Below, one piece after another: positions 25,595-33,897 of a stretch of DNA of 64,000 bases (its first letter is position 1; each line of letters opens with the position of its first letter). The stretch comes from Limnohabitans sp. 2KL-1 (lineage in GTDB: Bacteria; Pseudomonadota; Gammaproteobacteria; Burkholderiales; Burkholderiaceae_C): positions 62,001-126,000 of the forward strand of contig NZ_NESL01000003.1 of assembly GCF_003063435.1 (NCBI RefSeq). The letters run 5' to 3'. The notes beneath the pieces were generated by a model. That model made no database searches. It was not told the origin of the DNA and saw only the letters and a program-made list of their open reading frames with translations. Made by a program: the position numbers and the translations under genes.

Positions 25595-26566
25595 ATGACA
25601 CACCCCACCCCTTCTCTGCACATCGTCGCCTTGGGCGAAGCCATGGTCGAATTCAACCAGCGCCCCCATGAACATGCGGACGATGCCCCGCTGTACCTGC
25701 AAGGCTTTGGCGGCGACACGAGCAACGCCGCCATCGCGGCTGCCCGCGCCGGGGCCAGCGTGGCATACCTGACGCGCCTGGGCACCGACCTTTGGGGCGA
25801 CCGCCTGATGGACCTCTGGCAGCGCGAAAACGTGGACACCACCGCCGTGCTGCGCGAGCGCCAAGCGCCCACCGGCATCTACTTCGTGAGCCACGATGCA
25901 CAGGGCCACCACTTCAGCTATGCCCGTGCCGGCTCGGCCGCCAGCCGCATGCAGCCGCAAGACCTGAGCCATTGGGGCGATGCCATAGCCCAAAGCCGGT
26001 GGTTGCACCTGTCAGGCATCTCGCTGGCCATTTCGGCTACGGCCTGTGATGCGGCGTTCGCCGCCATGCAGCACGCCCGCAGCGTGGGCACGCAGGTGGC
26101 CCTCGATTCCAACTTGCGTTTGTCGCTGTGGCCACTGGCGCGGGCACAGGCCTGCATCCGCCATGCTGTCAGTTTGTGCGATCTGTTCTTACCCAGCCTG
26201 GAAGACATGACAGCGCTCACCGGCCTGTCTCAGGCGCAAGACATCATCGCCTGGAGCCACGCCCAAGGCGCTGCACAAGTGGTGCTCAAACTCGGCGCTG
26301 ACGGTGCCCTGGCCAGCGATGGCCAAAGCCAGCGCCAGGTGCCCGGCCATGCGGTCCAGGCCGTGGACGCGACCGGCGCGGGCGATTGTTTTGCGGGCAA
26401 CTTGTTGGCGCGCCTGGCCGCTGGTGACGACCTGTGGACCGCCACCGCCTATGCCAATGCCGCGGCCTCGCTGTCGGTGCAAGGCTTTGGGGCGGTGGCG
26501 CCTTTGCCACGACGCGACGACGTGCTGAACGTGTTGAACAGCGCCTCGAAAGGCACACCCGCATGA
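25595..26566 (+). CDS. kdgK: 2-dehydro-3-deoxygluconokinase (PfkB family)
   Basis: 323 residues from the ATG at 25595; a longer open frame upstream lacks similarity. This is a PfkB/ribokinase fold: the substrate-binding GFGGDTSNAAIAAARAG near the N-terminus, and the anion hole with catalytic Asp264 in DATGAGDCFAGN. It phosphorylates 2-keto-3-deoxygluconate to KDPG, which Eda splits. It is first in a tightly coupled three-gene operon with the KDGal kinase (ATGA overlap) and KDPGal aldolase. It would take the product of the ManD-type and other dehydratases. Fructokinase is the main alternative, less fitting here. Confidence 0.87.
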   Translation: MTHPTPSLHIVALGEAMVEFNQRPHEHADDAPLYLQGFGGDTSNAAIAAARAGASVAYLTRLGTDLWGDRLMDLWQRENVDTTAVLRERQAPTGIYFVSHDAQGHHFSYARAGSAASRMQPQDLSHWGDAIAQSRWLHLSGISLAISATACDAAFAAMQHARSVGTQVALDSNLRLSLWPLARAQACIRHAVSLCDLFLPSLEDMTALTGLSQAQDIIAWSHAQGAAQVVLKLGADGALASDGQSQRQVPGHAVQAVDATGAGDCFAGNLLARLAAGDDLWTATAYANAAASLSVQGFGAVAPLPRRDDVLNVLNSASKGTPA

Positions 26567-27462
26567 GCCCCGGCAAGCCCTTGATCGCCATCGACTGGGG
26601 CACCACTTCGCTGCGCGGTGCGCGGCTGGATGCCAGCGGCCAGGTGCAGGAATCGCGTGCGTTTGCGCGTGGCATTTTGAGTGTGCCGCCCGGCCAGTTT
26701 GAAGCCGTTTTCAACGCGCTTTTTGGCGACTGGATGCAAGCGGCCAATGCGCTGTGCCTGATCTCGGGCATGGCGGGCAGCCGCCAGGGTTGGCAAGAAG
26801 CGCCCTACTGCCCTTGCCCCGCAGGCTTTGCCGAGCTGGGCCAACACCTTTTGTGGCTGCAGCCCGGGCGCATCGCCCTGGTGCCGGGCCTGAGCTGCAT
26901 GGGCGCAGACGCCCTGCACACCCCCGACGTGATGCGCGGCGAAGAGGTGCAAATCTTTGGGGCCTTGCAACTGGCAGGCCGCGACAGCGCCACGCTGGTG
27001 CTGCCCGGCACGCACAGCAAATGGGTGCAGGTGCAAGACGGCCGCGTCACGCAGTTTCAGACCTTCATGACCGGCGAGGTGTTTGCCCTGATGAGCCAGC
27101 ACTCGATCCTGAGCAAGACGCTGGACTTGAACGGGGCCTTTGACGACACCGCGTTTTTGCAAGGCATCGACCAAAGCCAGCAGCCGGGCAGCGTCTTGCA
27201 CCACCTGTTTGCGGTGCGCACGCTGGGCTTGTTTGAACGCCTGAGCGCCGCCGCCCTGTCCAGTTATTTGTCGGGTCTGCTGATCGGTGAAGAGCTGCGC
27301 ACCCAGACCGTGTCAGCCGATGCTGGCCCGGTGATCCTGATCGGCAGCGACGCCCTGACCCTGCGCTACACCCTGGCCCTGCACCACCTGAACATCGCCT
27401 GTCAAAGTCGGGGGGCCGAGGCCACCTGGGCTGGCTTGTTCGCACTGGCCTGTGCCTGCTGA
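26563..27462 (+). CDS. dgoK: 2-dehydro-3-deoxygalactonokinase
   Basis: 299 residues from the ATG overlapping the kdgK stop. DgoK signatures are visible: IAIDWGTTSLRGARLD at the N-terminus (phosphate-binding DWGTT), ISGMAGSRQGW, and VLPGTHSKWVQV followed by FMTGEVFALM. It phosphorylates 2-keto-3-deoxygalactonate to KDPGal in the De Ley-Doudoroff pathway. The KDPGal aldolase is the next gene, giving the complete lower pathway. The presence of both KDG and KDGal kinases means dehydration products with either C4 configuration can be used. Confidence 0.93.
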   Translation: MSPGKPLIAIDWGTTSLRGARLDASGQVQESRAFARGILSVPPGQFEAVFNALFGDWMQAANALCLISGMAGSRQGWQEAPYCPCPAGFAELGQHLLWLQPGRIALVPGLSCMGADALHTPDVMRGEEVQIFGALQLAGRDSATLVLPGTHSKWVQVQDGRVTQFQTFMTGEVFALMSQHSILSKTLDLNGAFDDTAFLQGIDQSQQPGSVLHHLFAVRTLGLFERLSAAALSSYLSGLLIGEELRTQTVSADAGPVILIGSDALTLRYTLALHHLNIACQSRGAEATWAGLFALACAC

Positions 27463-27485
27463 CATACAGGCAACCCATCGCGGCG

Positions 27486-28181
27486 ATGGGCACCACGCCC
27501 ACCACAAACACCACAAACACCACAAACACCACAAACACCACCATGACACCCACCGCCCACCCCGCTCAAAACCTGGCGCAAGCCCTGGCCCAGCTGCCCT
27601 TGATCGCCATCCTGCGCGGCCTCACGCCTGCCGAAGCCCCCGCCATCGGGGAAGCGCTGGTGAGCAGCGGCTTTGCCATCATCGAGGTGCCACTCAACTC
27701 GCCCGAGCCTTTGCACAGCATCGCCGCACTGCGTCAGCAATTTCCGCAAACCCTGATCGGTGCGGGCACCGTGCTGAACGCGCAGCAAGTCAAAGACGTG
27801 CATGCCGCTGGCGGTCGCCTGGTCGTGGCCCCCAACTTCAACCCCGCCGTGGTCGCGCAAGCCCTGGCTCTGGACATGGTGGTGCTGCCCGGCGTGGCCA
27901 CGCCCACCGAAGCCTTTGCCGCACTCGATGCCGGTGCGCACGGCCTGAAACTGTTCCCGGCCGAGATGATCTCGCCCGCCACCGTCAAGGCGCTGCGGGC
28001 CGTGCTGCCGCCAACCGCCGCCTTGGTGCCCGTGGGCGGCATCACGCCGGACAACATGGCCGCTTACCGCGCCGCCGGTGCCAGCGGCTTTGGTTTGGGT
28101 TCGGCCTTGTATGCGCCGGGGCGGTCGGCGCAAGAGGTGCGGCTGCAGGCGCAGGCGTTTGTGAAAGCCTTCACAGGCTGA
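27486..28181 (+). CDS. dgoA: 2-dehydro-3-deoxy-6-phosphogalactonate aldolase
   Basis: Class I KDPG/KDPGal aldolase. The general base Glu is in IIEVPLNSP, the Schiff-base lysine in HGLKLFPAEM, and the phosphate-binding loop in VPVGGITPDN. The NSP variant in the first motif is typical of the KDPGal enzymes rather than Eda. It cleaves KDPGal to pyruvate and glyceraldehyde-3-phosphate. The start is ambiguous: ATG 27543 (212 residues) matches the family but has no ribosome site, only a 9-bp tandem repeat upstream. ATG 27486 would add a Thr/Asn-rich leader of 19 residues encoded by that repeat. It is last in the kdgK-dgoK-dgoA operon, 23 bp after dgoK. Confidence 0.92.
   Translation: MGTTPTTNTTNTTNTTNTTMTPTAHPAQNLAQALAQLPLIAILRGLTPAEAPAIGEALVSSGFAIIEVPLNSPEPLHSIAALRQQFPQTLIGAGTVLNAQQVKDVHAAGGRLVVAPNFNPAVVAQALALDMVVLPGVATPTEAFAALDAGAHGLKLFPAEMISPATVKALRAVLPPTAALVPVGGITPDNMAAYRAAGASGFGLGSALYAPGRSAQEVRLQAQAFVKAFTG
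27501..27536 (+). repeat. dgoA: 9-bp tandem repeat at the dgoA start
   Basis: Four perfect copies of ACCACAAAC run straight into ACCACCATG at the downstream start codon. The unit is a multiple of three, so copy changes would keep an upstream start in frame while altering leader length or start spacing. Confidence 0.95.
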
Positions 28182-28205
28182 GCGCCAGGTACGCGCCCCA
28201 CCATC

Positions 28206-29084
28206 TCAAGCCTTCTCGCCCAGCCGCCCATCCCGAAAGTCTGCAAGGGCTTGGTAGATCTCTTCCTTGGTGTTCATCACAAAGGGGCCGTATTGCACGA
28301 TGGGCTCTTTGAGCGGTTTGCCCGCCACCAGGATCAGCTTGGCGTCGGCGCTGGCCTCGATCACCACGCCGTCGGCCTGCGGGGTGTTCGCCAAAATGGC
28401 CATGCGCTGCACGGGCACGGCCTGGCCACCGATGCGGACTTCGCCCCGGTACACATAAATGAAGGCGTTGTGGCCTGCGGGCAGTGTTTGCTCAAAGCGT
28501 GAGCCCTCGGGCATGTGCACGTCCAGATAAACCGGCTGGGTGATCTCGCGGGTCACCGCCCCCTGCACGTCGTGGCTGGCCCCGGCGATCACCGTCACGG
28601 CCACGCCTGAAGGCGTCTTGAATTGCGGTAGCTGATCGTTTTGGAAATCGCGGTACCACGGCGCATTCATCTTCTCCGAGCTGTGCAGGTTCAGCCACAG
28701 CTGAAAGCCCTCCATCACGCCGTCGGCTTGCTGCGGAATTTCGGAGTGGATCACGCCTTGGCCTGCGGTCATCCACTGCACGCCGCCGTTTTGCAGCAGG
28801 CCTTCGTTGCCCGCGCTGTCGCGGTGCAGCATGCGCCCGGCGATCATGTAGGTCACGGTCTCAAAACCCCGGTGCGGGTGGTCCGGGAAACCGGCGATGT
28901 AGTCGTCGGGTTGGTCGCTGCCAAAGGCGTCGAGCATCAAAAATGGATCGAGCCGGTGCTGCAGGTTTTGCGTGAGCACGCGGTTGAGCTTGACGCCCGC
29001 GCCGTCTGAAGTGGCCTGGCCGGTGACCAAGCGTTCGATGGTGCGGGAAACGGTCACTGCGGGGGTCGAGATGGGGTGGGTCAT
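28206..29084 (-). CDS. Pirin-family bicupin protein
   Basis: 292 residues from the ATG at 29084, with AAGGAA upstream. The N-terminal pirin cupin carries the metal motif HPHRGFETVTY and a later HSE segment (GQGVIHSEIPQ); a C-terminal pirin_C cupin follows. Bacterial pirins often have quercetinase-like activity or act as redox or metabolic modulators. It is the last of a run of minus-strand genes (VOC protein, RIO-like kinase, DTW protein, pirin) with gaps under 20 bp. The function in this organism is not predictable beyond the fold. Confidence 0.9.
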   Translation of the reverse strand: MTHPISTPAVTVSRTIERLVTGQATSDGAGVKLNRVLTQNLQHRLDPFLMLDAFGSDQPDDYIAGFPDHPHRGFETVTYMIAGRMLHRDSAGNEGLLQNGGVQWMTAGQGVIHSEIPQQADGVMEGFQLWLNLHSSEKMNAPWYRDFQNDQLPQFKTPSGVAVTVIAGASHDVQGAVTREITQPVYLDVHMPEGSRFEQTLPAGHNAFIYVYRGEVRIGGQAVPVQRMAILANTPQADGVVIEASADAKLILVAGKPLKEPIVQYGPFVMNTKEEIYQALADFRDGRLGEKA

Positions 29085-29101
29085 GGCCAATTCCTTTCCA
29101 T

Positions 29102-29869
29102 TCATATGGGGTGGTTTGCGGACAATTTCAATGCCTTCAAACGCGCACGGGCCGCACCGTCTGCCTCTGGCGGCAGCTGGTGTTTGGCCTGCAGGTAGTG
29201 GTGGGTGTACACGTCCAGATAGGCCTGCAGGGTCTGTGCGGCATGCGTCTCGCCAGCCAAGTCCAGGCACAGCGATGCGACCTCGCTGGTGCAAAAGTGG
29301 TCATCGCGCCGCGAACGACGCAGCTGGTAGTGCGAGACCTGCTCGGGGTGCAGGCTCAGCACCGGCAAGGCGTTCAGGTAAGGGCTTTTGCGGAACATCT
29401 TGCGGGCTTCGGCCCAGGTGGCGTCCAGCAAAATGAACAGCGGTCGCTTGTGGGTGTCTGAGGTCGAAACTTCATGCACCACCCGCTCAGGCTCAACGAA
29501 TTCACCCGGAAACACCACATACGGCTGCCACTGCGGATCGGCCAGCAGCGCCAGCAAGGCGGGATCGACCTCGGTGCGCGCCCAGCCAAAAGCAAAGGTG
29601 CTGTGCACCACATCGGCGATCAGCCAGCCGGTGTTGCTGGGTTTGAGCGGTTCGATGTCGGCCATGAGCAGACACATGCCCACCTGTGTGGGCACCTCGG
29701 GGCGCAGCGCACACATGCAGTGGCTGGGCACCAGGCGGCAGCCCGGGCAGCGTTCACCCTTGATGCCGCCACGCGCCAAAAAGGGTTTGGCGCTGCGGGC
29801 CAGGCGAGCGGTGCGCAGGCGCGACACCGCGTGCGGTGCTTTGACCGGTTCTGGCCTGGTGGAACTCAT
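29102..29869 (-). CDS. DTW-domain protein, tRNA-uridine aminocarboxypropyltransferase type
   Basis: 255 residues from the ATG at 29869; a TTG at 29881 is the alternative start. A cysteine cluster CPGCRLVPSHCMC (about 45-57) is followed by the domain's signature LLDATWAEARKMF, with the D-T/A-W motif. DTW proteins such as TapT (YfiP) transfer the aminocarboxypropyl group of S-adenosylmethionine to uridine 47 of tRNA (acp3U). It lies 15 bp after the RIO-like kinase gene. The sequence supports the family; tRNA position 47 is by analogy. Confidence 0.88.
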   Translation of the reverse strand: MSSTRPEPVKAPHAVSRLRTARLARSAKPFLARGGIKGERCPGCRLVPSHCMCALRPEVPTQVGMCLLMADIEPLKPSNTGWLIADVVHSTFAFGWARTEVDPALLALLADPQWQPYVVFPGEFVEPERVVHEVSTSDTHKRPLFILLDATWAEARKMFRKSPYLNALPVLSLHPEQVSHYQLRRSRRDDHFCTSEVASLCLDLAGETHAAQTLQAYLDVYTHHYLQAKHQLPPEADGAARARLKALKLSANHPI

Positions 29870-29884
29870 GCGCGTTGCCAAGCC

Positions 29885-30763
29885 TCAAACCGCCGTGGCC
29901 ATGCGCAAACGGCGGGCCGCTTCTTCGTCGCGGGCATCGTCAATTTCGCGCAGCACAGCCTGCATGTCCACATCGGCCGTTGAACGCTCAAAGCGGCCGG
30001 TCAGCGGTGTCTCGTTGCTCAGCAAACCGGCCTGGTACAGGCTCCAGATTTCGGGGCCGTATTCGGTTTTCAACAGCTCGGGCGCGAACTGCCCAAAGAA
30101 GTCCCGCAAGTTGCCCACATCGCGCAACAGCATGCGCTGGGCGTGGTTGTTGCCTGCGGCGTCCACCGCCTGCGGCAAGTCGATGATGACCGGCTCGTCC
30201 ACTCCGGGCAGATCGCCTTCGCCAGGGATGTGCGCCAGCAAAATATTGAACTCCGACAAGTCGCCATGCACCACGCCTGCGCACAGCATGCGCACCACCT
30301 CGCCAATCAGCGTGGCGTGGTGCTGCAGCGCTTGCTCGGGCGTGAAGGCCACATCGTTCAGGCGCGGGGCCGCATCGCCATGGGCATCGGTGACCAGCTC
30401 CATGAGCAGCACGCCGTCAAAAAAGTTGAAGGGCTTGGGCACCCGCACGCCTGCAGCAGCCAGACGGTACAGCGCATCGACCTCGGCACTCTGCCAGGCG
30501 GCTTCTTGCTCTTGCCTGCCAAACTTGCTGCCCTTGGCCATGGCCCGGGCCGAACGCGAGTTTTTGACCTTGCGGTTTTCGGTGTAGTCCACCGCTTGCC
30601 GAAAACTCCGGTGGGTGGCCTCTTTGTAAATCTTGGCGCAGCGGGTTTCGTCGCCGCAGCGCACCACAAACACCATGGCCTCTTTGCCGCTCATGAGCTG
30701 GCGCACCACGGTGTCGATCAGGCCCTCTTCAACGAGGGTCTGCAGTCGGGGGGGTGCCTTCAT
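29885..30763 (-). CDS. RIO1-like serine/threonine protein kinase (PA4780 family)
   Basis: 292 residues from the ATG at 30763, overlapping the stop of the VOC gene (ATGA). Kinase elements: GKEAMVFVV and CAKIYKE (ATP lysine), the RIO-typical VVHGDLSEFNILL catalytic loop (Asp and Asn) and VIIDLPQAVD, equivalent to DFG. An N-terminal segment before the kinase core is typical of the bacterial PA4780 type. It probably autophosphorylates and acts on unknown partners. Co-transcription with a tRNA-modifying DTW gene fits a translation-related role, but that is inference. Confidence 0.88.
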   Translation of the reverse strand: MKAPPRLQTLVEEGLIDTVVRQLMSGKEAMVFVVRCGDETRCAKIYKEATHRSFRQAVDYTENRKVKNSRSARAMAKGSKFGRQEQEAAWQSAEVDALYRLAAAGVRVPKPFNFFDGVLLMELVTDAHGDAAPRLNDVAFTPEQALQHHATLIGEVVRMLCAGVVHGDLSEFNILLAHIPGEGDLPGVDEPVIIDLPQAVDAAGNNHAQRMLLRDVGNLRDFFGQFAPELLKTEYGPEIWSLYQAGLLSNETPLTGRFERSTADVDMQAVLREIDDARDEEAARRLRMATAV

Positions 30764-31137
30764 CCAGGGCGATGCAAGGCGCAGAGCTTGTTGCCGTCCG
30801 GGTCGCGCAAATAGGCCAGGTACAGCTTGCCCGCAGGCGTTTCGCGGAAACCGGGTGGGTCTTCGCAAGTGGTGCCGCCGTTGGCCACACCTGCCGCATG
30901 AAAAGCATCGCCTTGCTCGGCCGACTGCACGGTGAAACCAATGGTGCTGCCGTTGCCATGGCAAGCCGGCTCACCGTTGATGGGCGTGGTGATGGCAAAG
31001 GTGCCGGTGGGGCTGCGGTAAAAGTAGCGGTTCTTGTTGGCCACGCCGGGGCCGTAGCCCAAGGCGCCGAGCAAGGCGTCGTAAAACTTCTTCGAGACCT
31101 CAAGGTCATTCACACCCAACATCACATGACTGAACAT
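30760..31137 (-). CDS. VOC-family (glyoxalase/dioxygenase fold) protein
   Basis: 125 residues. The start SHVMLGVNDLEVSKKFYDA and the end YLRDPDGNKLCALHRPG are typical of small VOC-superfamily proteins with paired beta-alpha-beta modules. His4 and a later histidine (HAAGVANGG) could bind metal. It is the first gene of the minus-strand group leading into the RIO-like kinase, with which it overlaps by 4 bp. The substrate is unknown; family members include glyoxalases, dioxygenases and resistance proteins. Confidence 0.85.
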   Translation of the reverse strand: MFSHVMLGVNDLEVSKKFYDALLGALGYGPGVANKNRYFYRSPTGTFAITTPINGEPACHGNGSTIGFTVQSAEQGDAFHAAGVANGGTTCEDPPGFRETPAGKLYLAYLRDPDGNKLCALHRPG

Positions 31138-31340
31138 CGCGTTCTCCGATTAAAAACCCGTCGCCGGGCGAATTCAATTGCGGACAATGGTACTTGAGAT
31201 GTTCAGTGACTGAGACGCCTGCACCAGAAAGCCTTTGCAGTCCGCACTGGCTCCAATGGGACACACAGTGACTGCCAACTTGCCCACCTTGTGGCAGCAT
31301 CGAACTTCGAATTTCAGACCCGACCACAGGAGACACCCGG

Positions 31341-32135
31341 ATGCCCCTCAACAACGCCATTTCTTTCGGTCTGCAAGGCCGTGTCGTCATCGTCACCGGG
31401 GCGGCCAATGGCATTGGTGAAGCCTGTGCCCGCCGCTTTGCCGCCGAGCAAGCCCATGTGGTGCTGGCCGATGTGAACAGCGAGCGCGGCAACGCCGTGG
31501 CCGCCGAATTGCGCGCCATGGGCCACAGCGCCGGGTTCATGGCCTGCGACGTCTCGCGCAAGGCCGATGTCGACGCGCTGGTGGGCCATGCGCTGCAGGC
31601 CTTTGGCCGCATCGATGTGCTGGTCAACAACGCGGGCATCTTCAAGGCCGCCGACTTTCTGGACGTGACCGAAGAAGATTTCGACGCGGTCATCAATGTG
31701 AACATCAAGGGCTCGTTTTTGATGGGGCAGGCTGCGGCCCGCGCCATGAAAAGCACAGGCGGGGGGTCCATCGTCAACATGAGTTCGGTCAACGCGGTGC
31801 TGGCCATCCCCAACATCGCCAGCTACAACGTGAGCAAGGGCGGCATCAACCAGCTGACCCGGGCCATGTCGCTGGCCCTGGCCGATTTCGGTATCCGCGT
31901 GAACGCCGTGGCCCCGGGCACCATTGCCACCGAACTGGCCCGCCAGGCGGTGCTGACCAGCGAAGCCGCGGAAAAGAAAATCATGATGCGCACGCCCATG
32001 AAGCGCCTGGGCGAGCCCGACGAAGTGGCCAAGGTGGTGGCCTTTTTGGCCAGCGACGCGGCCAGCTACATCACCGGCGAAATCGTCACCGTGGACGGTG
32101 GCCGCATGGCGCTCAACTACACCGTACCCGTTTGA
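31341..32135 (+). CDS. Short-chain dehydrogenase/reductase
   Basis: 264 residues, with AGGAG 8 nt before the ATG. TGAANGIG (19-26), NNAG (96-99), Ser148, Tyr162 and Lys166 (SYNVSKGGINQL) make a complete classical SDR. It resembles glucose 1-dehydrogenase and 3-oxoacyl reductase-like enzymes. The 200-bp region upstream shows no clear operator. It overlaps or abuts the thioesterase gene that follows and leads a three-gene group with the thioesterase and GloA. The substrate cannot be read from sequence. Confidence 0.82.
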   Translation: MPLNNAISFGLQGRVVIVTGAANGIGEACARRFAAEQAHVVLADVNSERGNAVAAELRAMGHSAGFMACDVSRKADVDALVGHALQAFGRIDVLVNNAGIFKAADFLDVTEEDFDAVINVNIKGSFLMGQAAARAMKSTGGGSIVNMSSVNAVLAIPNIASYNVSKGGINQLTRAMSLALADFGIRVNAVAPGTIATELARQAVLTSEAAEKKIMMRTPMKRLGEPDEVAKVVAFLASDAASYITGEIVTVDGGRMALNYTVPV

Positions 32136-32149
32136 AAGAAACCGTTTTG

Positions 32150-32725
32150 ATGAACACCACAACCGACACACGCCACAACGCACTCGAGGCCTGGCTGGCC
32201 CAAGAGCACGCTGTGCGCGCACGCATCGATGCCGGGGCTGGCCCCGGTGTGGCACGGCCTGAGCAAGTGGCCGGAAAAACAGGCCTGCAGGTCATGCAAG
32301 CGCTTTTGTCGGGCGAGCTGCCCTACGCCCACATGGCCAAGACGCTGGACTTTTTGCTCGTGGAGATCGGCCCGGGCTTGGCCATTTTTCAGGGCACACC
32401 CGGCGTGCAGCACATGAACCCGCTGGGCACCGTGCACGGCGGCTGGTTTGCCACCTTGCTCGACTCGGCCCTGGGCTGCGCGGTGCACACCATGATGCCG
32501 CCCGGCAGGGGCTACACCACGGCCGATTTGAGCGTGAAACTGGTCAAAGCCATCACCCCTAAAGTGCAGCGCGTGCGGGCCATTGGCAAAGTGCTGCACT
32601 GCGGTCGCCAGCTGGCCACCGCCGAGGCGCAGCTGGTGGGGCCGGATGGTACGCTTTATGCCCATGCCAGCACGACCTGCCTGGTTTTTGACATACCTTC
32701 TTCAACCCCTGGAACCCGACCATGA
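32150..32725 (+). CDS. PaaI-type hotdog-fold thioesterase
   Basis: 191 residues from the ATG at 32150; a TTG at 32132 is possible. The hotdog core has [20 protein letters not shown], the PaaI motif with the catalytic Asp or Glu position on the central helix, followed by [13 protein letters not shown]. An N-terminal extension of about 75 residues precedes the core. It hydrolyses acyl-CoA thioesters, possibly aryl- or short-chain. Its stop overlaps the gloA start (ATGA), so the two are coupled. Confidence 0.85.
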   Translation: MNTTTDTRHNALEAWLAQEHAVRARIDAGAGPGVARPEQVAGKTGLQVMQALLSGELPYAHMAKTLDFLLVEIGPGLAIFQGTPGVQHMNPLGTVHGGWFATLLDSALGCAVHTMMPPGRGYTTADLSVKLVKAITPKVQRVRAIGKVLHCGRQLATAEAQLVGPDGTLYAHASTTCLVFDIPSSTPGTRP

Positions 32726-33132
32726 GACTCCTTCACACCATGCTGCGCGTGGGCGACTTGCAACGATCCATCGACTTCTACACCCAGGTGCTGGGCATGA
32801 AACTGCTGCGCACCTCGGAAAACCCCGAGTACAAATACTCGCTGGCCTTTGTGGGCTACGGCAACAACCCCGACCACGCCGAGCTGGAGCTGACCTACAA
32901 CTGGGGGGTGGACAGCTACGAGATGGGCACGGCCTATGGCCACATCGCCTTGGGTGTGCCCGATGCGTATGCCGCGTGCGAAAAAATCAAGGCAGCGGGC
33001 GGCAAAGTGACGCGTGAAGCCGGCCCCGTGAAAGGCGGCACCACCGTGATCGCCTTTGTGACCGACCCCGATGGCTACAAGGTCGAGCTGATCCAGCGGG
33101 CCGAGTACGCATCGGGCCAAGGCTTGCGCTGA
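32722..33132 (+). CDS. gloA: Lactoylglutathione lyase (glyoxalase I)
   Basis: 136 residues, full GloA length. The nickel/zinc ligands are expected at His5 ([11 protein letters not shown]), Glu in AELELTYNW, His in YGHIALGV and Glu in KVELIQR, and the [16 protein letters not shown] block is diagnostic. It isomerises the glutathione-methylglyoxal hemithioacetal to lactoylglutathione, detoxifying methylglyoxal made during rapid triose metabolism. It is translationally coupled to the thioesterase and convergent with eda-edd, with a small palindromic repeat between them. Confidence 0.95.
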   Translation: MRLLHTMLRVGDLQRSIDFYTQVLGMKLLRTSENPEYKYSLAFVGYGNNPDHAELELTYNWGVDSYEMGTAYGHIALGVPDAYAACEKIKAAGGKVTREAGPVKGGTTVIAFVTDPDGYKVELIQRAEYASGQGLR

Positions 33133-33221
33133 AGCACTCGCCTCGCAGTGACGGCCCATGGTCAGGTCGGCGGCTTCACGACAGTTAGCCCCGCCACAAA
33201 TGTTCGTGGCCCAACGCCATT

Positions 33222-33251
33222 TGTCGGACCTGAAGGTCCGACCTGCAAATC
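33222..33251 (-). repeat. Palindromic repeat (REP-like), copy A, at the eda stop codon
   Basis: On the minus strand, starting within the eda stop codon, GATTTGCAGGTCG leads into a 9-bp stem (GTCGGACCT/AGGTCCGAC) around TTCA and ends in CCGACA. Two relatives lie at 62997-63024 and 63028-63058. Confidence 0.75.
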
Positions 33252-33897
33252 AGCGCGGCAACTGGCTGGCTTCGCGGGCCAACTTTTCGATGCGTGCCCA
33301 GTCGCCTTGGGCCAGCGCATCCGCAGGCACCAGCCACGAACCGCCCACGCAGGCCACGTTGGGCAGGCTCAGCAAGTCATTGGCGTTTTGTTGCGTGACG
33401 CCGCCTGTGGGGCAGAACTTCACATCAAAGAACGGGCCGCTCCAGGCCTTGAGCATGGCGGGGCCGCCCGCCTGCATGGCCGGGAAAAATTTGAGTTCGG
33501 TGTAGCCGTCTTCTTGCGCCATCATGATTTCGCTGCCAGTGGCCACCCCGGGCAGCAGCGACAAACCGTGATCGCGGCAGGCCTGGCCCACCGCACGGGT
33601 GTAGCCGGGGCTGACGGCAAACTGTGCGCCTGCTTTGGCTGCCGCTGCGGCGTCAGCCGGGCTGCGCACAGTGCCTGCACCCACCACAGCGCCGGGCACT
33701 TCTTTGGCAATGGCTTCCATGCAGGCCAGCGCCTGCGGGGTGCGCAGGGTCACTTCAAGCATGCGGATGCCGCCTGCCACCAGGGCCCGGGCCATGGGCA
33801 CGGCGTGCGCTACGTCGTTCAAAACGATCACGGGGATCACGGGGGCGTCCTGCATCACTTGCAGGGCGGTCAAATGTCCACTCAGATTCACAGCCAT
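33250..33897 (-). CDS. eda: 2-dehydro-3-deoxy-6-phosphogluconate aldolase (Entner-Doudoroff)
   Basis: 215 residues. It is a class I aldolase: catalytic Glu48 in MLEVTLRTP, Schiff-base lysine in ELKFFPAMQ, and the phosphate site in CPTGGVT. The LRTP form of the first motif distinguishes it from the KDPGal aldolase at 27486. It splits KDPG to pyruvate and glyceraldehyde-3-phosphate. The start overlaps the end of edd by 10 bp, so the two are co-translated. A palindromic repeat starts in its stop codon. Confidence 0.95.
   Translation of the reverse strand: MAVNLSGHLTALQVMQDAPVIPVIVLNDVAHAVPMARALVAGGIRMLEVTLRTPQALACMEAIAKEVPGAVVGAGTVRSPADAAAAAKAGAQFAVSPGYTRAVGQACRDHGLSLLPGVATGSEIMMAQEDGYTELKFFPAMQAGGPAMLKAWSGPFFDVKFCPTGGVTQQNANDLLSLPNVACVGGSWLVPADALAQGDWARIEKLAREASQLPR

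Noticed and set aside
27501..27536. CRISPR-like array
   Set aside because: The repeats are 9 bp with no spacers, so it is a simple tandem repeat.
31138..31340. Promoter or regulatory RNA upstream of the SDR at 31341
   Set aside because: No convincing -35/-10 pair, palindrome or riboswitch-like fold was seen in the 203-bp region.
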